NCBI GenBank assembly: GCA_021209875.1
Contig: JAGYVD010000005.1
Location: forward strand, 1,426,001 to 1,490,000
Source: Rosellinia necatrix
Taxonomy: Eukaryota > Ascomycota > Sordariomycetes > Xylariales > Xylariaceae
Length of the DNA stretch: 64,000 nucleotides
Direction of reading: 5' to 3'
Shown: in pieces, positions 34,844 to 45,984 of the stretch
Layout of the letters: the number at the start of each line of letters is the position of its first letter
How positions within the stretch are numbered: position 1 is the first letter of the stretch
Program-made: the position numbers and the translations under genes
The notes under the pieces: model-generated
Database searches by the model: none
What the model saw: the letters and a program-made list of their open reading frames with translations, nothing else
What the model was told of the DNA's origin: nothing

Positions 34844-36985
34844 TCAAAAACTAAACTGTCTGAATTGGGCCACAGTGGCAGGGCGCAAATACACCCCGCT
34901 CTCGCTTGTGACTCTCAAGGCGGGCGAGCCCGGAGAACGAGTCCTGCCGGTGTCGAGGTCGAGCAGCGGTTGCGGGATGAGCCAGCAAAATCGGCAACTG
35001 ATATCACACCGGTCCCCTGTAAACCGGGCGCTTCTTAGATGCGAGGTGTAGCTCTTTTGCACATCGCCAAATATCATTAAGCCAATCCTGCGAACTGGCG
35101 GGTCGCGGGCCGGCCGATATACCAGGACATCGCCCTCCTTGAGTATGCCTGTTTCCATGGCGATTTCCCTCGGAGTTTTTCCGTCGTCGTCCTCAGTGGT
35201 ATCCGCAAATGACCACAGGAAGCTTGCGGTCGCAAGCAGTCGTTTCTCAGCCTCCTCGGACGCTAGCATGTGCGTTCTCTGAGGAGAGTTCCGGAGAGCC
35301 GGGCTTGTGGCGAGGTGGACGAGTGGGTGCCAGTCGCATGTCTGCTCTGAGGAGGTGGCGCCAAATCCTTCAGAGAGATCCAAAAACTCATCTTGCAGAG
35401 CATCAGATAGCTCTCTCTGAAGTGATTCCAAGACTTTATGGCTCACAGAGCCGTGTAGGGCAAAGGGCTTCCCAAAGGCGTGATGGACCGCTGTCGACCC
35501 CTCGACACGTTTTCGTGGGTTCGCGCCGAGCTCTACCAACAAACGAACGAGATCGATGTCTCCGTAAAGGATCGCCCAATGCAAGGGCGTCATACCGCTG
35601 TTGTCAACCGTATCGAGGTCTGCGCCGGCATTGACAAGGGCACGGATTAGATTCGGCTTGAACGAGGCCTCGAAATTGATTGTATTTCCAAAACATCGCG
35701 AGACAATCTGGGAGAGGCTTGTTTGGCCGTATTCGTTGCGGTGATGGACGTTGATCGCGCCGCCGTTAAGAAGGAGATCCCACAGGTCCCTCGAATCCGT
35801 GTGGATCTTTGCACAGATGAACTCGAAGCTGATGATGACTTTCTTGCTTGCGTCCAAAAGGCCCTGGATTCCCGATATTCCGTAGTTGATAAGCAGTCTA
35901 GCGAGGCTACGGATTTTTGGCATTGCATTGGCCCAGTAGAATATTACGTTCGCAACCCAGTCGTCGGGAAAGTCTACGAACTCATCCTCCCATTTTGTGT
36001 GTGCTTGTGAGAGAAGGCTATACATAGGGGTGAACGCTGCAAATTCCAGTATGATTTGCGAGGAATATTCCGAACGCATAAGGCCGAACTCGCAAGCTCC
36101 TTGGGGTGACGCACCCATTCTGAGCAGCTGTCGAACCACCTCAAACTCGGCATTTTCGACGGCGTAATTCAAAGGGGTACGGCGAATGAACAGACCGTGG
36201 CTTATGTCTCCAACTGTGAGTGCGTCGATGGAAGCTCCCTCCTCGAGGAGGGCCCGGATGACACCCAGTTGGTGAGGATACCTTTTGCCGCGACAGACTT
36301 GATGAAGTACCGTAAGACCGTCGGTGTTGGTCTGATTGATGTCGGTAGAGAATTGCGCGAGCGTTCTGGCCATCTCCGCAGTGGGCATTCCCCGAGCAAG
36401 GAGAGCAAGCAGCCCAGCATTTTCGTCATAGGTTTTTGAGGTAGTGTGGTAACCATTCCGGTCACGAACATGGGCCGGGAGACCTGCGTGTTCGAGGAGT
36501 AACCTAGTCATGCGCACTTGACCGTGACCTACTGTCCACCAAAGCGGCTGATGGTAATAGTCGGCACCTGATGAAGGGCTGGCGCCTCTCTTGAGAAGGA
36601 ATTCTGCTACCGAGAGAGCGTCTGCCTCGATGGCTGTGAATAGAATTGTTCGGCAGCCAGAACCTTGGTGAATAACGTCGTCAATGTCTATGTGTCTGTT
36701 CTCTAGCTGGTTGGCCACGAGAGCCAAATTGTCGCGTTCGGCAAAGAACGGTAATGCTAAAGACCTGGGAGTTTTCGGAGGCACACCAAAGAAGCAATCG
36801 TGGCTTGGGGTGTGGGTGGACTCTGCGGCCGCGTCGACACGTAAGATGAGGTGATATATGCTGGCGTGTACGGATCGGGATACCAAAGATAAATTCAAGG
36901 CATCTCTGAACGTATGATGCCTCGAAGTTTTATTGGCGACGAGTCGCAGAAGGTCTAAAGTAAGCCGTGGAGCCATTGCGAACAT
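34844..36985 (-). CDS. F-box-like / ankyrin repeat protein
   Basis: A single exon of 713 aa. The first ~50 residues (LTLDLLRLVANK, LNLSLVSRSVHASIY) look like an F-box, which would dock to Skp1 of an SCF ubiquitin ligase. The rest holds ankyrin repeats, seen most clearly as TILFTAIEADALSVAEFLL, TPLNYAVENAEFEVVRQLL and TPLHWAILYGDIDLVRLL, with degenerate copies between. The C-terminal ~150 residues are not recognised. Such proteins are a large and variable family in filamentous ascomycetes, possibly substrate receptors or incompatibility-related; no partner is suggested here. The ATG at 36985 is the first in the frame; a second at 36976 is possible. Confidence 0.85.
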   Translation of the reverse strand: MFAMAPRLTLDLLRLVANKTSRHHTFRDALNLSLVSRSVHASIYHLILRVDAAAESTHTPSHDCFFGVPPKTPRSLALPFFAERDNLALVANQLENRHIDIDDVIHQGSGCRTILFTAIEADALSVAEFLLKRGASPSSGADYYHQPLWWTVGHGQVRMTRLLLEHAGLPAHVRDRNGYHTTSKTYDENAGLLALLARGMPTAEMARTLAQFSTDINQTNTDGLTVLHQVCRGKRYPHQLGVIRALLEEGASIDALTVGDISHGLFIRRTPLNYAVENAEFEVVRQLLRMGASPQGACEFGLMRSEYSSQIILEFAAFTPMYSLLSQAHTKWEDEFVDFPDDWVANVIFYWANAMPKIRSLARLLINYGISGIQGLLDASKKVIISFEFICAKIHTDSRDLWDLLLNGGAINVHHRNEYGQTSLSQIVSRCFGNTINFEASFKPNLIRALVNAGADLDTVDNSGMTPLHWAILYGDIDLVRLLVELGANPRKRVEGSTAVHHAFGKPFALHGSVSHKVLESLQRELSDALQDEFLDLSEGFGATSSEQTCDWHPLVHLATSPALRNSPQRTHMLASEEAEKRLLATASFLWSFADTTEDDDGKTPREIAMETGILKEGDVLVYRPARDPPVRRIGLMIFGDVQKSYTSHLRSARFTGDRCDISCRFCWLIPQPLLDLDTGRTRSPGSPALRVTSESGVYLRPATVAQFRQFSF

Positions 36986-37512
36986 CGAGGTTTGTTGGGG
37001 TGTGGGAGGTTGTCTCGACTCGGGACAGCTTCTCGACACGAGGGTTGGGTGGGCGAATTTATAGTCACTCTCCTATAATTACAATGGGAGTGTTTCAAAC
37101 TGTGAAGTACAGAAACATGCAGACGGTATTCAAACTATTAGGCTGTCAAGGCTGTTTACCCTGATCAATGCCCCCTACAATTACTCAATAGCGTTGTTTG
37201 GGTCTCACGGGCCGTAACTAGTTTAATTCACCTACACTGTTTAAACTCTATATTTGGTAGCCTCGAACAACCAAACAGTTCCCGGGGTGGAACTTGCCAT
37301 GCAGGTTGGTACTGGGGTGAACCCTTTTCACCATGCCTCAACTGACGCTCCACCTCTGCTTCTCGCATATCCTGCAGCGCATATGTATATGCGAGATCGA
37401 CTTCCGGATTCATGGTTTTATTGGATTTTTCTAGCACCTTGCAGGGTTTATACAGGAGCTAGTAGCGCCATCAGATGGGAATAGCCTTAAGTCATCTCCG
37501 GATCTCAAGGTT
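36986..37512. other. Intergenic region between ankyrin and prolyl-tRNA synthetase genes
   Basis: About 0.5 kb with no supported gene. Both flanking genes are on the minus strand, so this holds the 3' end of the synthetase transcript and the promoter of the ankyrin gene. Confidence 0.6.
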
Positions 37513-39630
37513 TTAATAACTTCGTCCAAACATTACCCACGACTTTGCGAATCGTTCGCACTCGGGGTTTAAGCATTTTGTCTCGCCCTCAACGAGGCCG
37601 GAGGGCTATGGGAATGATATTAGTAACTACGTGCTGAATGGTAGTGACCTGTCAAACGTACCTGATCGAAGGGAATGCAGAGACTCTTCATCCCCATACT
37701 GGGTTGTGGTTTTCCATCGGGTCCAAGTTCCCGGTGGTTATCGCTCTTGGTGGTTTCCTTGATTCGCTCCTCACATGATGGCTCACCGCAAAATGGGATA
37801 AGGACTACGTTCCGAGAATCCAGGGCCGGTATTACGTCCGCCCAGTTCTTTATAGTAAGCCGATGGGATGTGAAATATTCGTTTGCCTTGTCGTACATGT
37901 CTTTGTGGATCTGGTCAAGAATGGCGGGGACTTGTGTCGCGACTTCTGCGAGTGGAATAGTGCCCTTGGCACCAGTATCACGGCGCGAATAACTGACCAC
38001 GGAGTTCGCGGCGTCTTTTGGACCAAACTCGAGCCGAAGAGGCACGCCCTTCATCTCCCAATCCGCGAATTTGAACCCAGGGGTGCTAGTGAAAAGGGAG
38101 AGTTAATCATCTTGAAAGCGACAACACCAATCATCGTTGGATAGGCAAAGATGTAAACGAGAGTGCTTGATAAGAGGGCATAGATACTTACTATCCCTCC
38201 CGATTGTCAACCTCGGTGCGCACGTTAGCCCCCTTCAGATTGTCTGCCAGTTGCTGAACTTGGGTTGCTAAGTTTTCTCGCACTTCTGTGCTAGTCTTGG
38301 CGGTAATCCCGACAGAGATTATAACCACCTGGACTTTAGAGACCCGAGGGGGGAGGACAAGACCCTTATTGTCACCGTGGATCATGACCATGACGCCGAT
38401 CACACGTGTCGATAAACCCCTGTAGTGCCCATCAGCGTCGCTTCGTGACCCAGAGTTGGGAAGAGAGAAGCGTACCAGGAGTTCTGCCAAACGAATATCT
38501 TCTCTCCCTTTTGGTTGGGATCCTCGACCGTAATATCGAACATCTTGCTGAAGTTTTGGCCGAGAGCACTTGGAAGCGAAACTATGTTAGTATGCTTTAT
38601 AGCGTGGTGTAGATGAACTTACTGGGAAGTTGCTCCTTGAATTCCGCGTCCCGTAGCCGGAATAAATCCTTCACAAGTTGATGTCCAATATCCGCCAGCG
38701 AACTTTTCATTTTCCGTCTTCCTATAGTGGCAGTAAGCAGGAGGCTTGCATATTGAACCACAAGCCAGAGTCATATGAGATAGCTACGTACTTGCCGCGA
38801 ACGACAGGAACCGCCAGCAGGTCCTCGTAGATGCCTGCGTAGAGATCGAGGATCTGTAGCACCTCCTGACCCGCGAGCTCTTCGGTAAGGTGGGCAGTGT
38901 GCCCTTCTTGCCACAAGAATTCTCTTGCACGCAAGAATGGCGTTGTTTGTTTGGCTTCCCATCGTACCTGGGGGGGGGGGGATCAGCTATACGGGTGGCA
39001 AGGAGACAGGAATATCACAGGATACCCACCACAGAGTTCCACTGGTTCAGGCGGAAGGGCAAGTCTCTGTGCGAACGAATCCACTTGGAATAGTACGGGT
39101 ACATGACGGCCTCGGAGGTCGGGCGCACGGCAACGGGAACTTCCAAGTCCTTGTCGCCGGCTTTGGTGACCCAAGCCAGCTCCGGTGCGAATCCTTCCAC
39201 GTGCTCCTTCTCCTTCTCGAGCGACTTGGCGGACAAGAACATGGGGAAGCTCGTCTCCTCCACGCCGAGCTTCTCGATGCTCTGTTGGAACGATGCCCTG
39301 ATCGTGTTCCAGATGTGCATGGCCGATGCTGTTCGTGGCGCGTCGTCAGTACAAGCAGGGACGGTGCTGGGCGAGGAAGGGCTCGCTCACGGCGGAGGAT
39401 ATAGAACCCCGAGATCTACGGGGCGAAGGTCAGCACAATACACCGGCTTCGTAGGGGTCGCTAACTCAAATCACCTCTGTATAGTAGTCTACCAGCTCGC
39501 ACTTGGTCACAACTTCCTGATACCACTGGCTGAAGTTGGCCTCCTTCGTGACGGAGATGCCATTGTTGAGAGGCACGATCGGGCCCTTTGCAGCCTGCTT
39601 GGCACTCGCTTGGGCAGGGGAAGGCGCCAT
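37513..39630 (-). CDS. Prolyl-tRNA synthetase, cytosolic
   Basis: Nine minus-strand exons: 39630-39475, 39415-39391, 39328-39030, 38967-38792, 38721-38623, 38568-38476, 38419-38192, 38085-37662, 37605-37513; 530 aa. It charges tRNA-Pro with proline for cytosolic translation. Class II motifs are clear: [20 protein letters not shown] with [11 protein letters not shown] (motif 2 region), [22 protein letters not shown] followed by [12 protein letters not shown]. The C-terminal domain has paired cysteines ([19 protein letters not shown]) and ends in the characteristic Tyr (MFGRSY). All nine joins keep the frame and restore conserved text. The second exon is only 25 nt. A separate N-terminal editing (YbaK) domain, found in some fungal enzymes, is not seen. 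The start at 39630 (MAPSPAQ) fits the family and is the last ATG before conserved sequence. Confidence 0.93.
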
Positions 39631-40872
39631 CTTGCGTTCGTGTAGCTGTTGCGATGGCTTTGCCTGCAGTTGGATCCGCGATCGACGGGGAGAGTAGGTT
39701 TGGACTCGGGAGTACACACAACGCAAAAAGAATGTATGTTGTGAGTCAATGTACCTAACTATCGCACAGGTCGGCGGGGTAGTGGGGGATAAGGACGACT
39801 TTCCAAGGCTGGTTCCCTATTATAAACGGGTTAGTTGCATGTCGCGTGGGGGTTTCGTGAATATTCATGCAAATAACTGTCATTATTATAAAAACTGCAC
39901 TTTCCATATTCTCCTATCATCTCCCAACCCCTATTGGGCTTGTCTAGAACCCCTCCCCCCACCTTCAAGCATGTAGGCCCTATCCGCAAGCAGGGACCAT
40001 CTTGAGATACCTTAGGTACCTACCTAGGTACCTATCTAAATTATGGGGAGGTACAAGTTTTTTTTTTTTCCCCTTTGCTAATTTTAACCCACACCCACTA
40101 TCTACCTAGGTACAAGTACACTACCTAGTTAGCTTAGTTAATCCTTTAGTTGGGTACCTATCCTAAAGGCTAACAGGAGCACCCTAGGTAGGTACATGCA
40201 TGGTGGGTTAAGTAGGTATCTTGGCATCAGGGCAGACAGCGTCAAATGAGGAAGCCGATCCCTGGATGCAGCAGCATCCCCACGTGTCAATATGCTCCGT
40301 TACCGGGTAACCCGAGTATCTAGGTACCTCCTCCACTAACTAGGTACTTAGGCTAGCTACCTAGGTAGGTAGGTATCGTAGATAAACAAACTGCTTGCCT
40401 CTACCTACCTTACATTGATATTAGGAATGTTTGCTATTTGTACAACACCAGAGTTGGAGCTTTTATATGAAATGGCACCCCTTGGTACTGCCACTTAAAT
40501 CATTGCTTGTATAACCGCACTGACGCACCCGCTCCCCTCCTACCCCCTCCATCTGTCGATACCGAGGATTCCATAATCAAAGATGACATCGGGGTTGCCT
40601 TTCACATATTTTATGGATTTGGCCCCCTGGCCATTGATGATCTCCGTCTTGACCCTGGCTCAGAGCGTGGATGGCTAATGTACGGTATTGTAGGGATACT
40701 TACTTACACTAGTGTAGTAATGGCACTTTCTTAATACGGCTTAGATGATGAAAGTTCTCATCACGATATTCGTCAGCAGCATGCTTGGGTATGAGTGAAA
40801 ACGGCACAGCATGTCTCCGGCTCCTTAAACTCTCCCATTTCCAGTACGGACCGACGCCGTTCATTCGCCGCT
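39631..40872. other. Intergenic region rich in TACCTAGGTA motifs
   Basis: This is the divergent spacer between prolyl-tRNA synthetase (-) and the FAD oxidase (+). Between about 40007 and 40380 the palindromic string tacctaggta and its fragments recur many times, next to a T-run at 40058-40069. No gene is supported. Confidence 0.6.
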
Positions 40873-42785
40873 ATGAAGACTCATGCTCCGATCGCCTGCC
40901 TGCTCGTCGGGGTGGGCGCTTCATATACTTCACAGCCATGGCAAGCTCTCAACACCACTCTTGGCGGTCGATTGAGAGCTTCCACGCCCATCGCCCTGCC
41001 ATGTTTTACGTCCTACCAGGGCCAGATGAGCACGGTAGACGACGCGAGATGTTCCACGGTTCGGGAGGACTGGAAGACGGCGGGGCTGCGAACGAACTTC
41101 CCTGGTGCTTTCATGAATATGCAGAGTGAGGCGTGCCTCTCCGAGCCGACGGACCAATGCATTGTTGACAACACTATGATTCCGGCCGGTCTGCCGGCGG
41201 ACAACGCCACCTGCAACCAAGGAAGCATACCGTCCTACTACATTGAGATCACGGAGGGCTCCGATGTGACCGCTGCTCTCAAGTTCGCGAAACAACACAA
41301 AGTCACCCTTTCGGTGAAGAACTCCGGGTAAGCAACATCGAGCAGGCAGACGCCGAGGAGCTCAGCTTTGCCCATGTCTTCAAGTATCCGCTGGATAAAG
41401 TATCGGAAAATCTGGGTAGCTAACGCCGTGCCAGGCACGACTATATGACACGTAACTCGGGGAAGGGCACGCTAAGTCTTTGGACGCACAATCTGCAAAG
41501 AATGGAATACCACGCGTCGTTCGTCCCTCAGGGGTGCAAGGACGACGTTGGTAGGGTTATGGTCGTCGGTGCCGGCACCCCTAGTGGCGATGCGCACATT
41601 TTCGCCGACCAGCATGACAGTGTAATCCTGGGGCCTTATTCCCCATCTGTAGCGGTCTCTGGCGGGTGGTTACTAGGAGGCGGCCACGGTGTCCTGGGAC
41701 CCGTGTATGGGATGGGGGCGGACCGCGTCGTCGAATTCCAGATCGTAACCCCAGACGGTCGAGAGCGCACTGTTAATGCTTGCCAAAACCCAGATCTATT
41801 CTTTGCTCTGCGAGGAGGCGGCGGCAGCAGCTTCGGTGTTGTGCTCAGCGCTACTCACAGCGTCATCCCCCGGGAGCCAATTGCTTTCGCCGATGTGCAT
41901 CTCCCTTCGAACATCTCGTCCGCCACCGCGCTGGAATGGATTAAGCTTCTAGTCGACGAGTCCCTAGAATGGGGGCGCCAAGGCTGGGGTGGGCACGTCG
42001 CCGGCACATACGTTACGCATTTCAACCCCGTCTCGGACTATATCTCTGACAACGGCACCAAGGCTCGGGCCTCGTTCCAACGGGTGACGGACTTCGCACT
42101 GGCCCATGGAGGCACCAGCAATGTCGCCGTATACCCAAACTGGCTGTACATTTGGAACACGTTCTTGCTGCCGCTTTCCACCATGCAGGGAGGCAACATG
42201 GGGATGGGGTCTAGTCGTCTTATCCCCGACGGGCTGTTTGCGACGGAGGAAGGTAAGGAGAAGATCATGGCGTACTTTCGATCCATCGCTGAAATTGGCT
42301 TTAACCCGGTAAACTTTTACACTCCCGTAACAACACCTTTCACGTACCAGCGATTACAGGACCCGGAGAGCTTTGCGGCCAAGGCTATTGGGACCTCGCT
42401 AACGCCGGCTTGGTACCGCTCACTGTGGCACCTGCAGACGATCGGCTCGATGGCGTGGAATAGCTCTTACGAGGATCGTGTCCAATTCGTTACTAACTTG
42501 ACGAATTCCACGGTACAGCTTGAAGCACTTGCAGGTCCGAATGCTGGCTCGCACTTCAATGAGGCAAACCCATTTATGACTGGCTGGCAGGAGTCATACT
42601 ACGGTCGCGAGAATTACAAAAAGTTGCTCAAAATCAAGGCTAAATATGACCCTGGGAACATTTTGACCTGCTGGAAATGTATTGGCTTCCAGGACAAGAA
42701 GGACATTGCCTCCTCTCGGTACCACTGCCAGGGAAAGTTGCAACAAGACGTGTATAAGAACCTCGGACTGAAGCCGAGCTCGTGA
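40873..42785 (+). CDS. Secreted FAD-linked oxidoreductase (PCMH/BBE type)
   Basis: Two exons (40873-41327, 41435-42785) give 601 aa. A signal peptide covers roughly residues 1-20. The PCMH-type FAD-binding domain is rebuilt across the join: KNSGHDYMTRNSGKGTL, where His153 is the usual 8-alpha-histidyl flavin attachment site. SGGWLLGGGHGVLGPVYG and GADRVVEFQIVTPDG follow. The second attachment site of bicovalent enzymes is a Cys, but here the matching segment reads GPYSPSVAVSGG, so only one covalent bond is expected. The C-terminus has the berberine-bridge-like FNEANPFM and YDPGNILTCWKCIGF. These enzymes oxidise sugars, alcohols or secondary metabolites with O2; the substrate is unknown. It is followed on the same strand by a secreted DJ-1-like protein. 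Confidence 0.9.
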
Positions 42786-43398
42786 AATGGCTCAACAGCG
42801 GCTTTGTACATCTAGTGTAATTCAATAATTCGCTTGCCTCCAGAGTCTATGTCTATACTCCCAATAAGCTTTCTGTTCCGCCTTATGTTCCTCGCGCTGT
42901 CATCAGTTAAATCCATGTCTCCCAGAGCGTCCTACATTTAGGCACCAATCGGTGAATATCCCAATATCACGTAAGTAGGTGCGGAGACGATTCTTGGCAG
43001 CGGCTCGTCGATGCAGACTTGGCTTCAAAACTTGCTCCAACTTGCTCTCTGCATATATCAGGCGGTCAACTGAACGCAGCCATCAATTGGCCATCTCGGT
43101 ACCGAACTCTCGTTCAGGTCCCGTATAACGGAGCCCTTGAGCAACTTCCGTCGATTTGTTTCTCTTTCCGGTAGCTTAGCTTTCAACTGGATCATGGAGA
43201 CCAGACTGTGATTCACGAACGCGAAACCCACATCGAGAGGGGTACTTCAAGGCCTATAGGATGTTGACGAGTCAATTAGTGGGACTAACAGTAGTTGTCA
43301 ATAGAAAGTTGTTCGTAGTATAAAATGACCGAATACCTCAATGAACGAGGTCACCATATCGGTCAACAACACTCAGACATTATACAATACACGCAACC
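42786..43398. other. Spacer and promoter of the DJ-1-like gene
   Basis: About 0.6 kb with no gene. It contains the FAD oxidase 3' region and, near the right end, a TATA box. Confidence 0.6.
43319..43326 (+). promoter_or_regulatory. Candidate TATA box of the DJ-1-like gene
   Basis: TATAAAAT lies 80 bp before the ATG at 43399, a good core-promoter position. Confidence 0.5.
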
Positions 43399-44475
43399 AT
43401 GCTGCTCCAGGGACTCGCTACTTCGTTCCTCTCGGTGACACTTGCTGTGGCTTCGGCCGTTGAAGCTAGTCCACGCAAGCAACCCTCCATCAAGACCAGA
43501 CGTGGGCACTAATCATACTCCAACCCCCCGATTTTCCATGGCTAATTAGACGGGGGGAAACTAGAGGACAATGAGATGTTCCCCAAGAACTTCGGCGTGG
43601 TCGTCTTTCGCGCCATGCTCATGCAAGACATGGTTGGGGTGGTAGACCCGCTCCAGAATATGGCGCACAAGTTTCCGATGAACCTCTACATCCTCTCCTC
43701 GACGATGGACCCTGTCACCACCGAGCCGGCAAGTGCGGCGATGAATATGTACAACTCGTCCTTTTGGCCTACGATCAACCCGACCCACACATTCGCCACA
43801 GCGCCGGACGATATTGAGGTATTGATCGTGCCAGGAGGTCCTGGGGTGCGAGCTCCGGATGTCTCCCCCATGACAGACTTTATCCGGGACAGGTATCCAA
43901 AGTTGCGGTATCTCCTAACTGTATGTACGGGGGCAGGGTTAGCAGCCAAGTCGGGCGTCCTTGACGGTAGAAAGGCAACAACGAACAAGTCGGCTTGGGC
44001 TACGATTACGTCCTACGGCCCGAACACCACGTGGGTGAGCCCTGCTCGTTGGGTTGTGGATGGGAATATATGGTCTTCATCCGGGGTAAGCTTTTCTATG
44101 CTGATTTCCCCCCCTCTATCCCAAAATAAATTCTACAACGAGCTAATACACGACTTCTCTCCAACAGGCTACTGCAGGATTGGATCTCACCTTTGCGTGG
44201 ATTGAACACATATGGGGCCCTGAATGGGTTGAATACGGTAAGTGGTTAGAAAAAACGATTAATCTTTTTCTCTGTCACTACTAGGGGTCAATCCTTGAGT
44301 TGTGACCAGAGTTGTGTATCAGAAATGTTGTTTAGCTCTCAAGATTTTGCATGACCATGTGGAAGGAGACTAATTTACTATTGTAGTGTCGGGACTTCAA
44401 GAATATGTATCACACCCACAGGACTTCGATCCTTTCGCAGATAAATTCAACATCCCCCCAAGCGGCTCTTTGTGA
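43399..44475 (+). CDS. Secreted DJ-1/PfpI-family protein
   Basis: Four exons (43399-43501, 43550-44085, 44168-44237, 44387-44475) give 265 aa. An N-terminal signal peptide (about residues 1-20) is followed by a DJ-1/PfpI domain: NFGVVVF near the start, IEVLIVPGGPGVR, the nucleophile-elbow segment TVCTGAGLAAKSGVLDGRKATTN with its reactive Cys, and SSGATAGLDLTFAWIEHIWG, which is completed only by splicing. Related fungal proteins include isonitrile hydratase-like and ThiJ/PfpI enzymes of unknown substrate. Most DJ-1 relatives are cytosolic, so the signal peptide is noteworthy. The first intron is just 48 bp. It lies 0.6 kb after the FAD oxidase on the same strand; a functional pairing is only suggested by both being secreted. 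Confidence 0.86.
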
Positions 44476-45984
44476 AGAACCTAGACACTCTATAGTGTAA
44501 TCGGATCAACAAACAATCAACATGGGTGAAGATACTGAGCGGAAAGAAAGAATTTGAGCTTTCAACCACCTTGATTGCGGATATCGCCAAATTATATAAT
44601 ACTGCACATTGTAGTGAAGTAGTTACTTTAGGACTCGTTGTAGAAGAACTGGGCTCGGCTCTGGGCCTCTATTGAGCATGAACTCACAAGTAAAATGTAT
44701 ATAAGCCAAAAAAAGCTGGTAATTATCATACAGAGAGAACTTTTTCTGTGTGCAATAAGTCAACTCTGGAGCTACCAGCCGTGGGAACTGTGGCACATGT
44801 TCTATGTACTTTTACTACAAGCAAAAATTTATGTTGCATAAACCGCCTAACTATCAGTCTACTATTCTTATAGACTTTTAGGGGAAATACAGTTTCAAAT
44901 CACTACTAAAGCATATATTAGTTATCGAGACTGTGGCATTGTGTGTCCTTTTCGACAACCTGCTAATCACCTCATTGGAACTGAATTGTTAAGCAAACAT
45001 GTAGGTATTTAAGCTGTTCTTATCTTAGAACAGTGAGAGATAATACTTTCTTAAAGATGAAGGACTAGAAATGCTACAGTTACTCCATATTCTCTGTTAA
45101 TTCACTCAGATTTCTAGGGTCTGGCGAATATTAACAGCAGCTTATTTTCTGACCACACAGTGACTAGCATGAAAATAACTGTGGCATGTTGAGCCACCTG
45201 TATATGAAATATAGCACACCAAGCACCCCCAAACACCTACCCTAGGTACCATGCTAGATAATGCTCTGCCTAGGTACGCATTGTGTAACAGGTAGTGAAT
45301 GTAAATGGGGTTACCTGTTCATTGACCCACATCTCCGTGTACAGCCCCGCTTATCCCGTTCCGGCCCGGGTTGGGACCAAGGTAGGCCCCGAGGGATGTT
45401 ATTCACACCCTTGCCAGAGTACCTTGGAGGGAAGCTAAGGAAGACACAAGTTCGCGTTACCAGTTTAGAGACTTGCCCATTGATTTCTGCTTCTCCTTCC
45501 ATTTCTTGACTTTGCAATCCTCAACACCTTCTTCTTAGACAGGTTCCACCGGCACAACTCCATCTCCATCCAGCTTCTACCACTACATGGTAGGATATCT
45601 AATATTGCGAAAAGCAACAAGTAGATTCCTACGCTATTGGGTAAGTAATCATCTTTGTTGGAAGCAGTTACGCATACGATTTATCATTCTTCTACCAATG
45701 ATCTTCCCGCACCCTCTCTGCATCTAGCACAAACACCACATCGCTCTACACTTTTCCTTCCAATTTATACTAGGCAACACAATGCATTTTTATACAAATC
45801 ATCTTAAAAGTTACAAGCGCAGGCTTACTTTCTCTACTTACATCAGCAGTCCCTTAACCCCCCCACTCTCCTCGTCACTCCCATCTCGTTCATTTCATAT
45901 AAGCCTCATTTCAATTCCGACATCCCTATTAGTTCGCAGACTCTAACTTTAGCAACTTCTTAGTTAAGGAGATAGAGTGGCGCG
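44476..45984. other. Intergenic region of 1.5 kb
   Basis: AT-rich DNA with no supported gene. The last ~350 bp is C/T-rich and probably serves as promoter and leader for the Asn/Gln-repeat gene. Confidence 0.55.
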
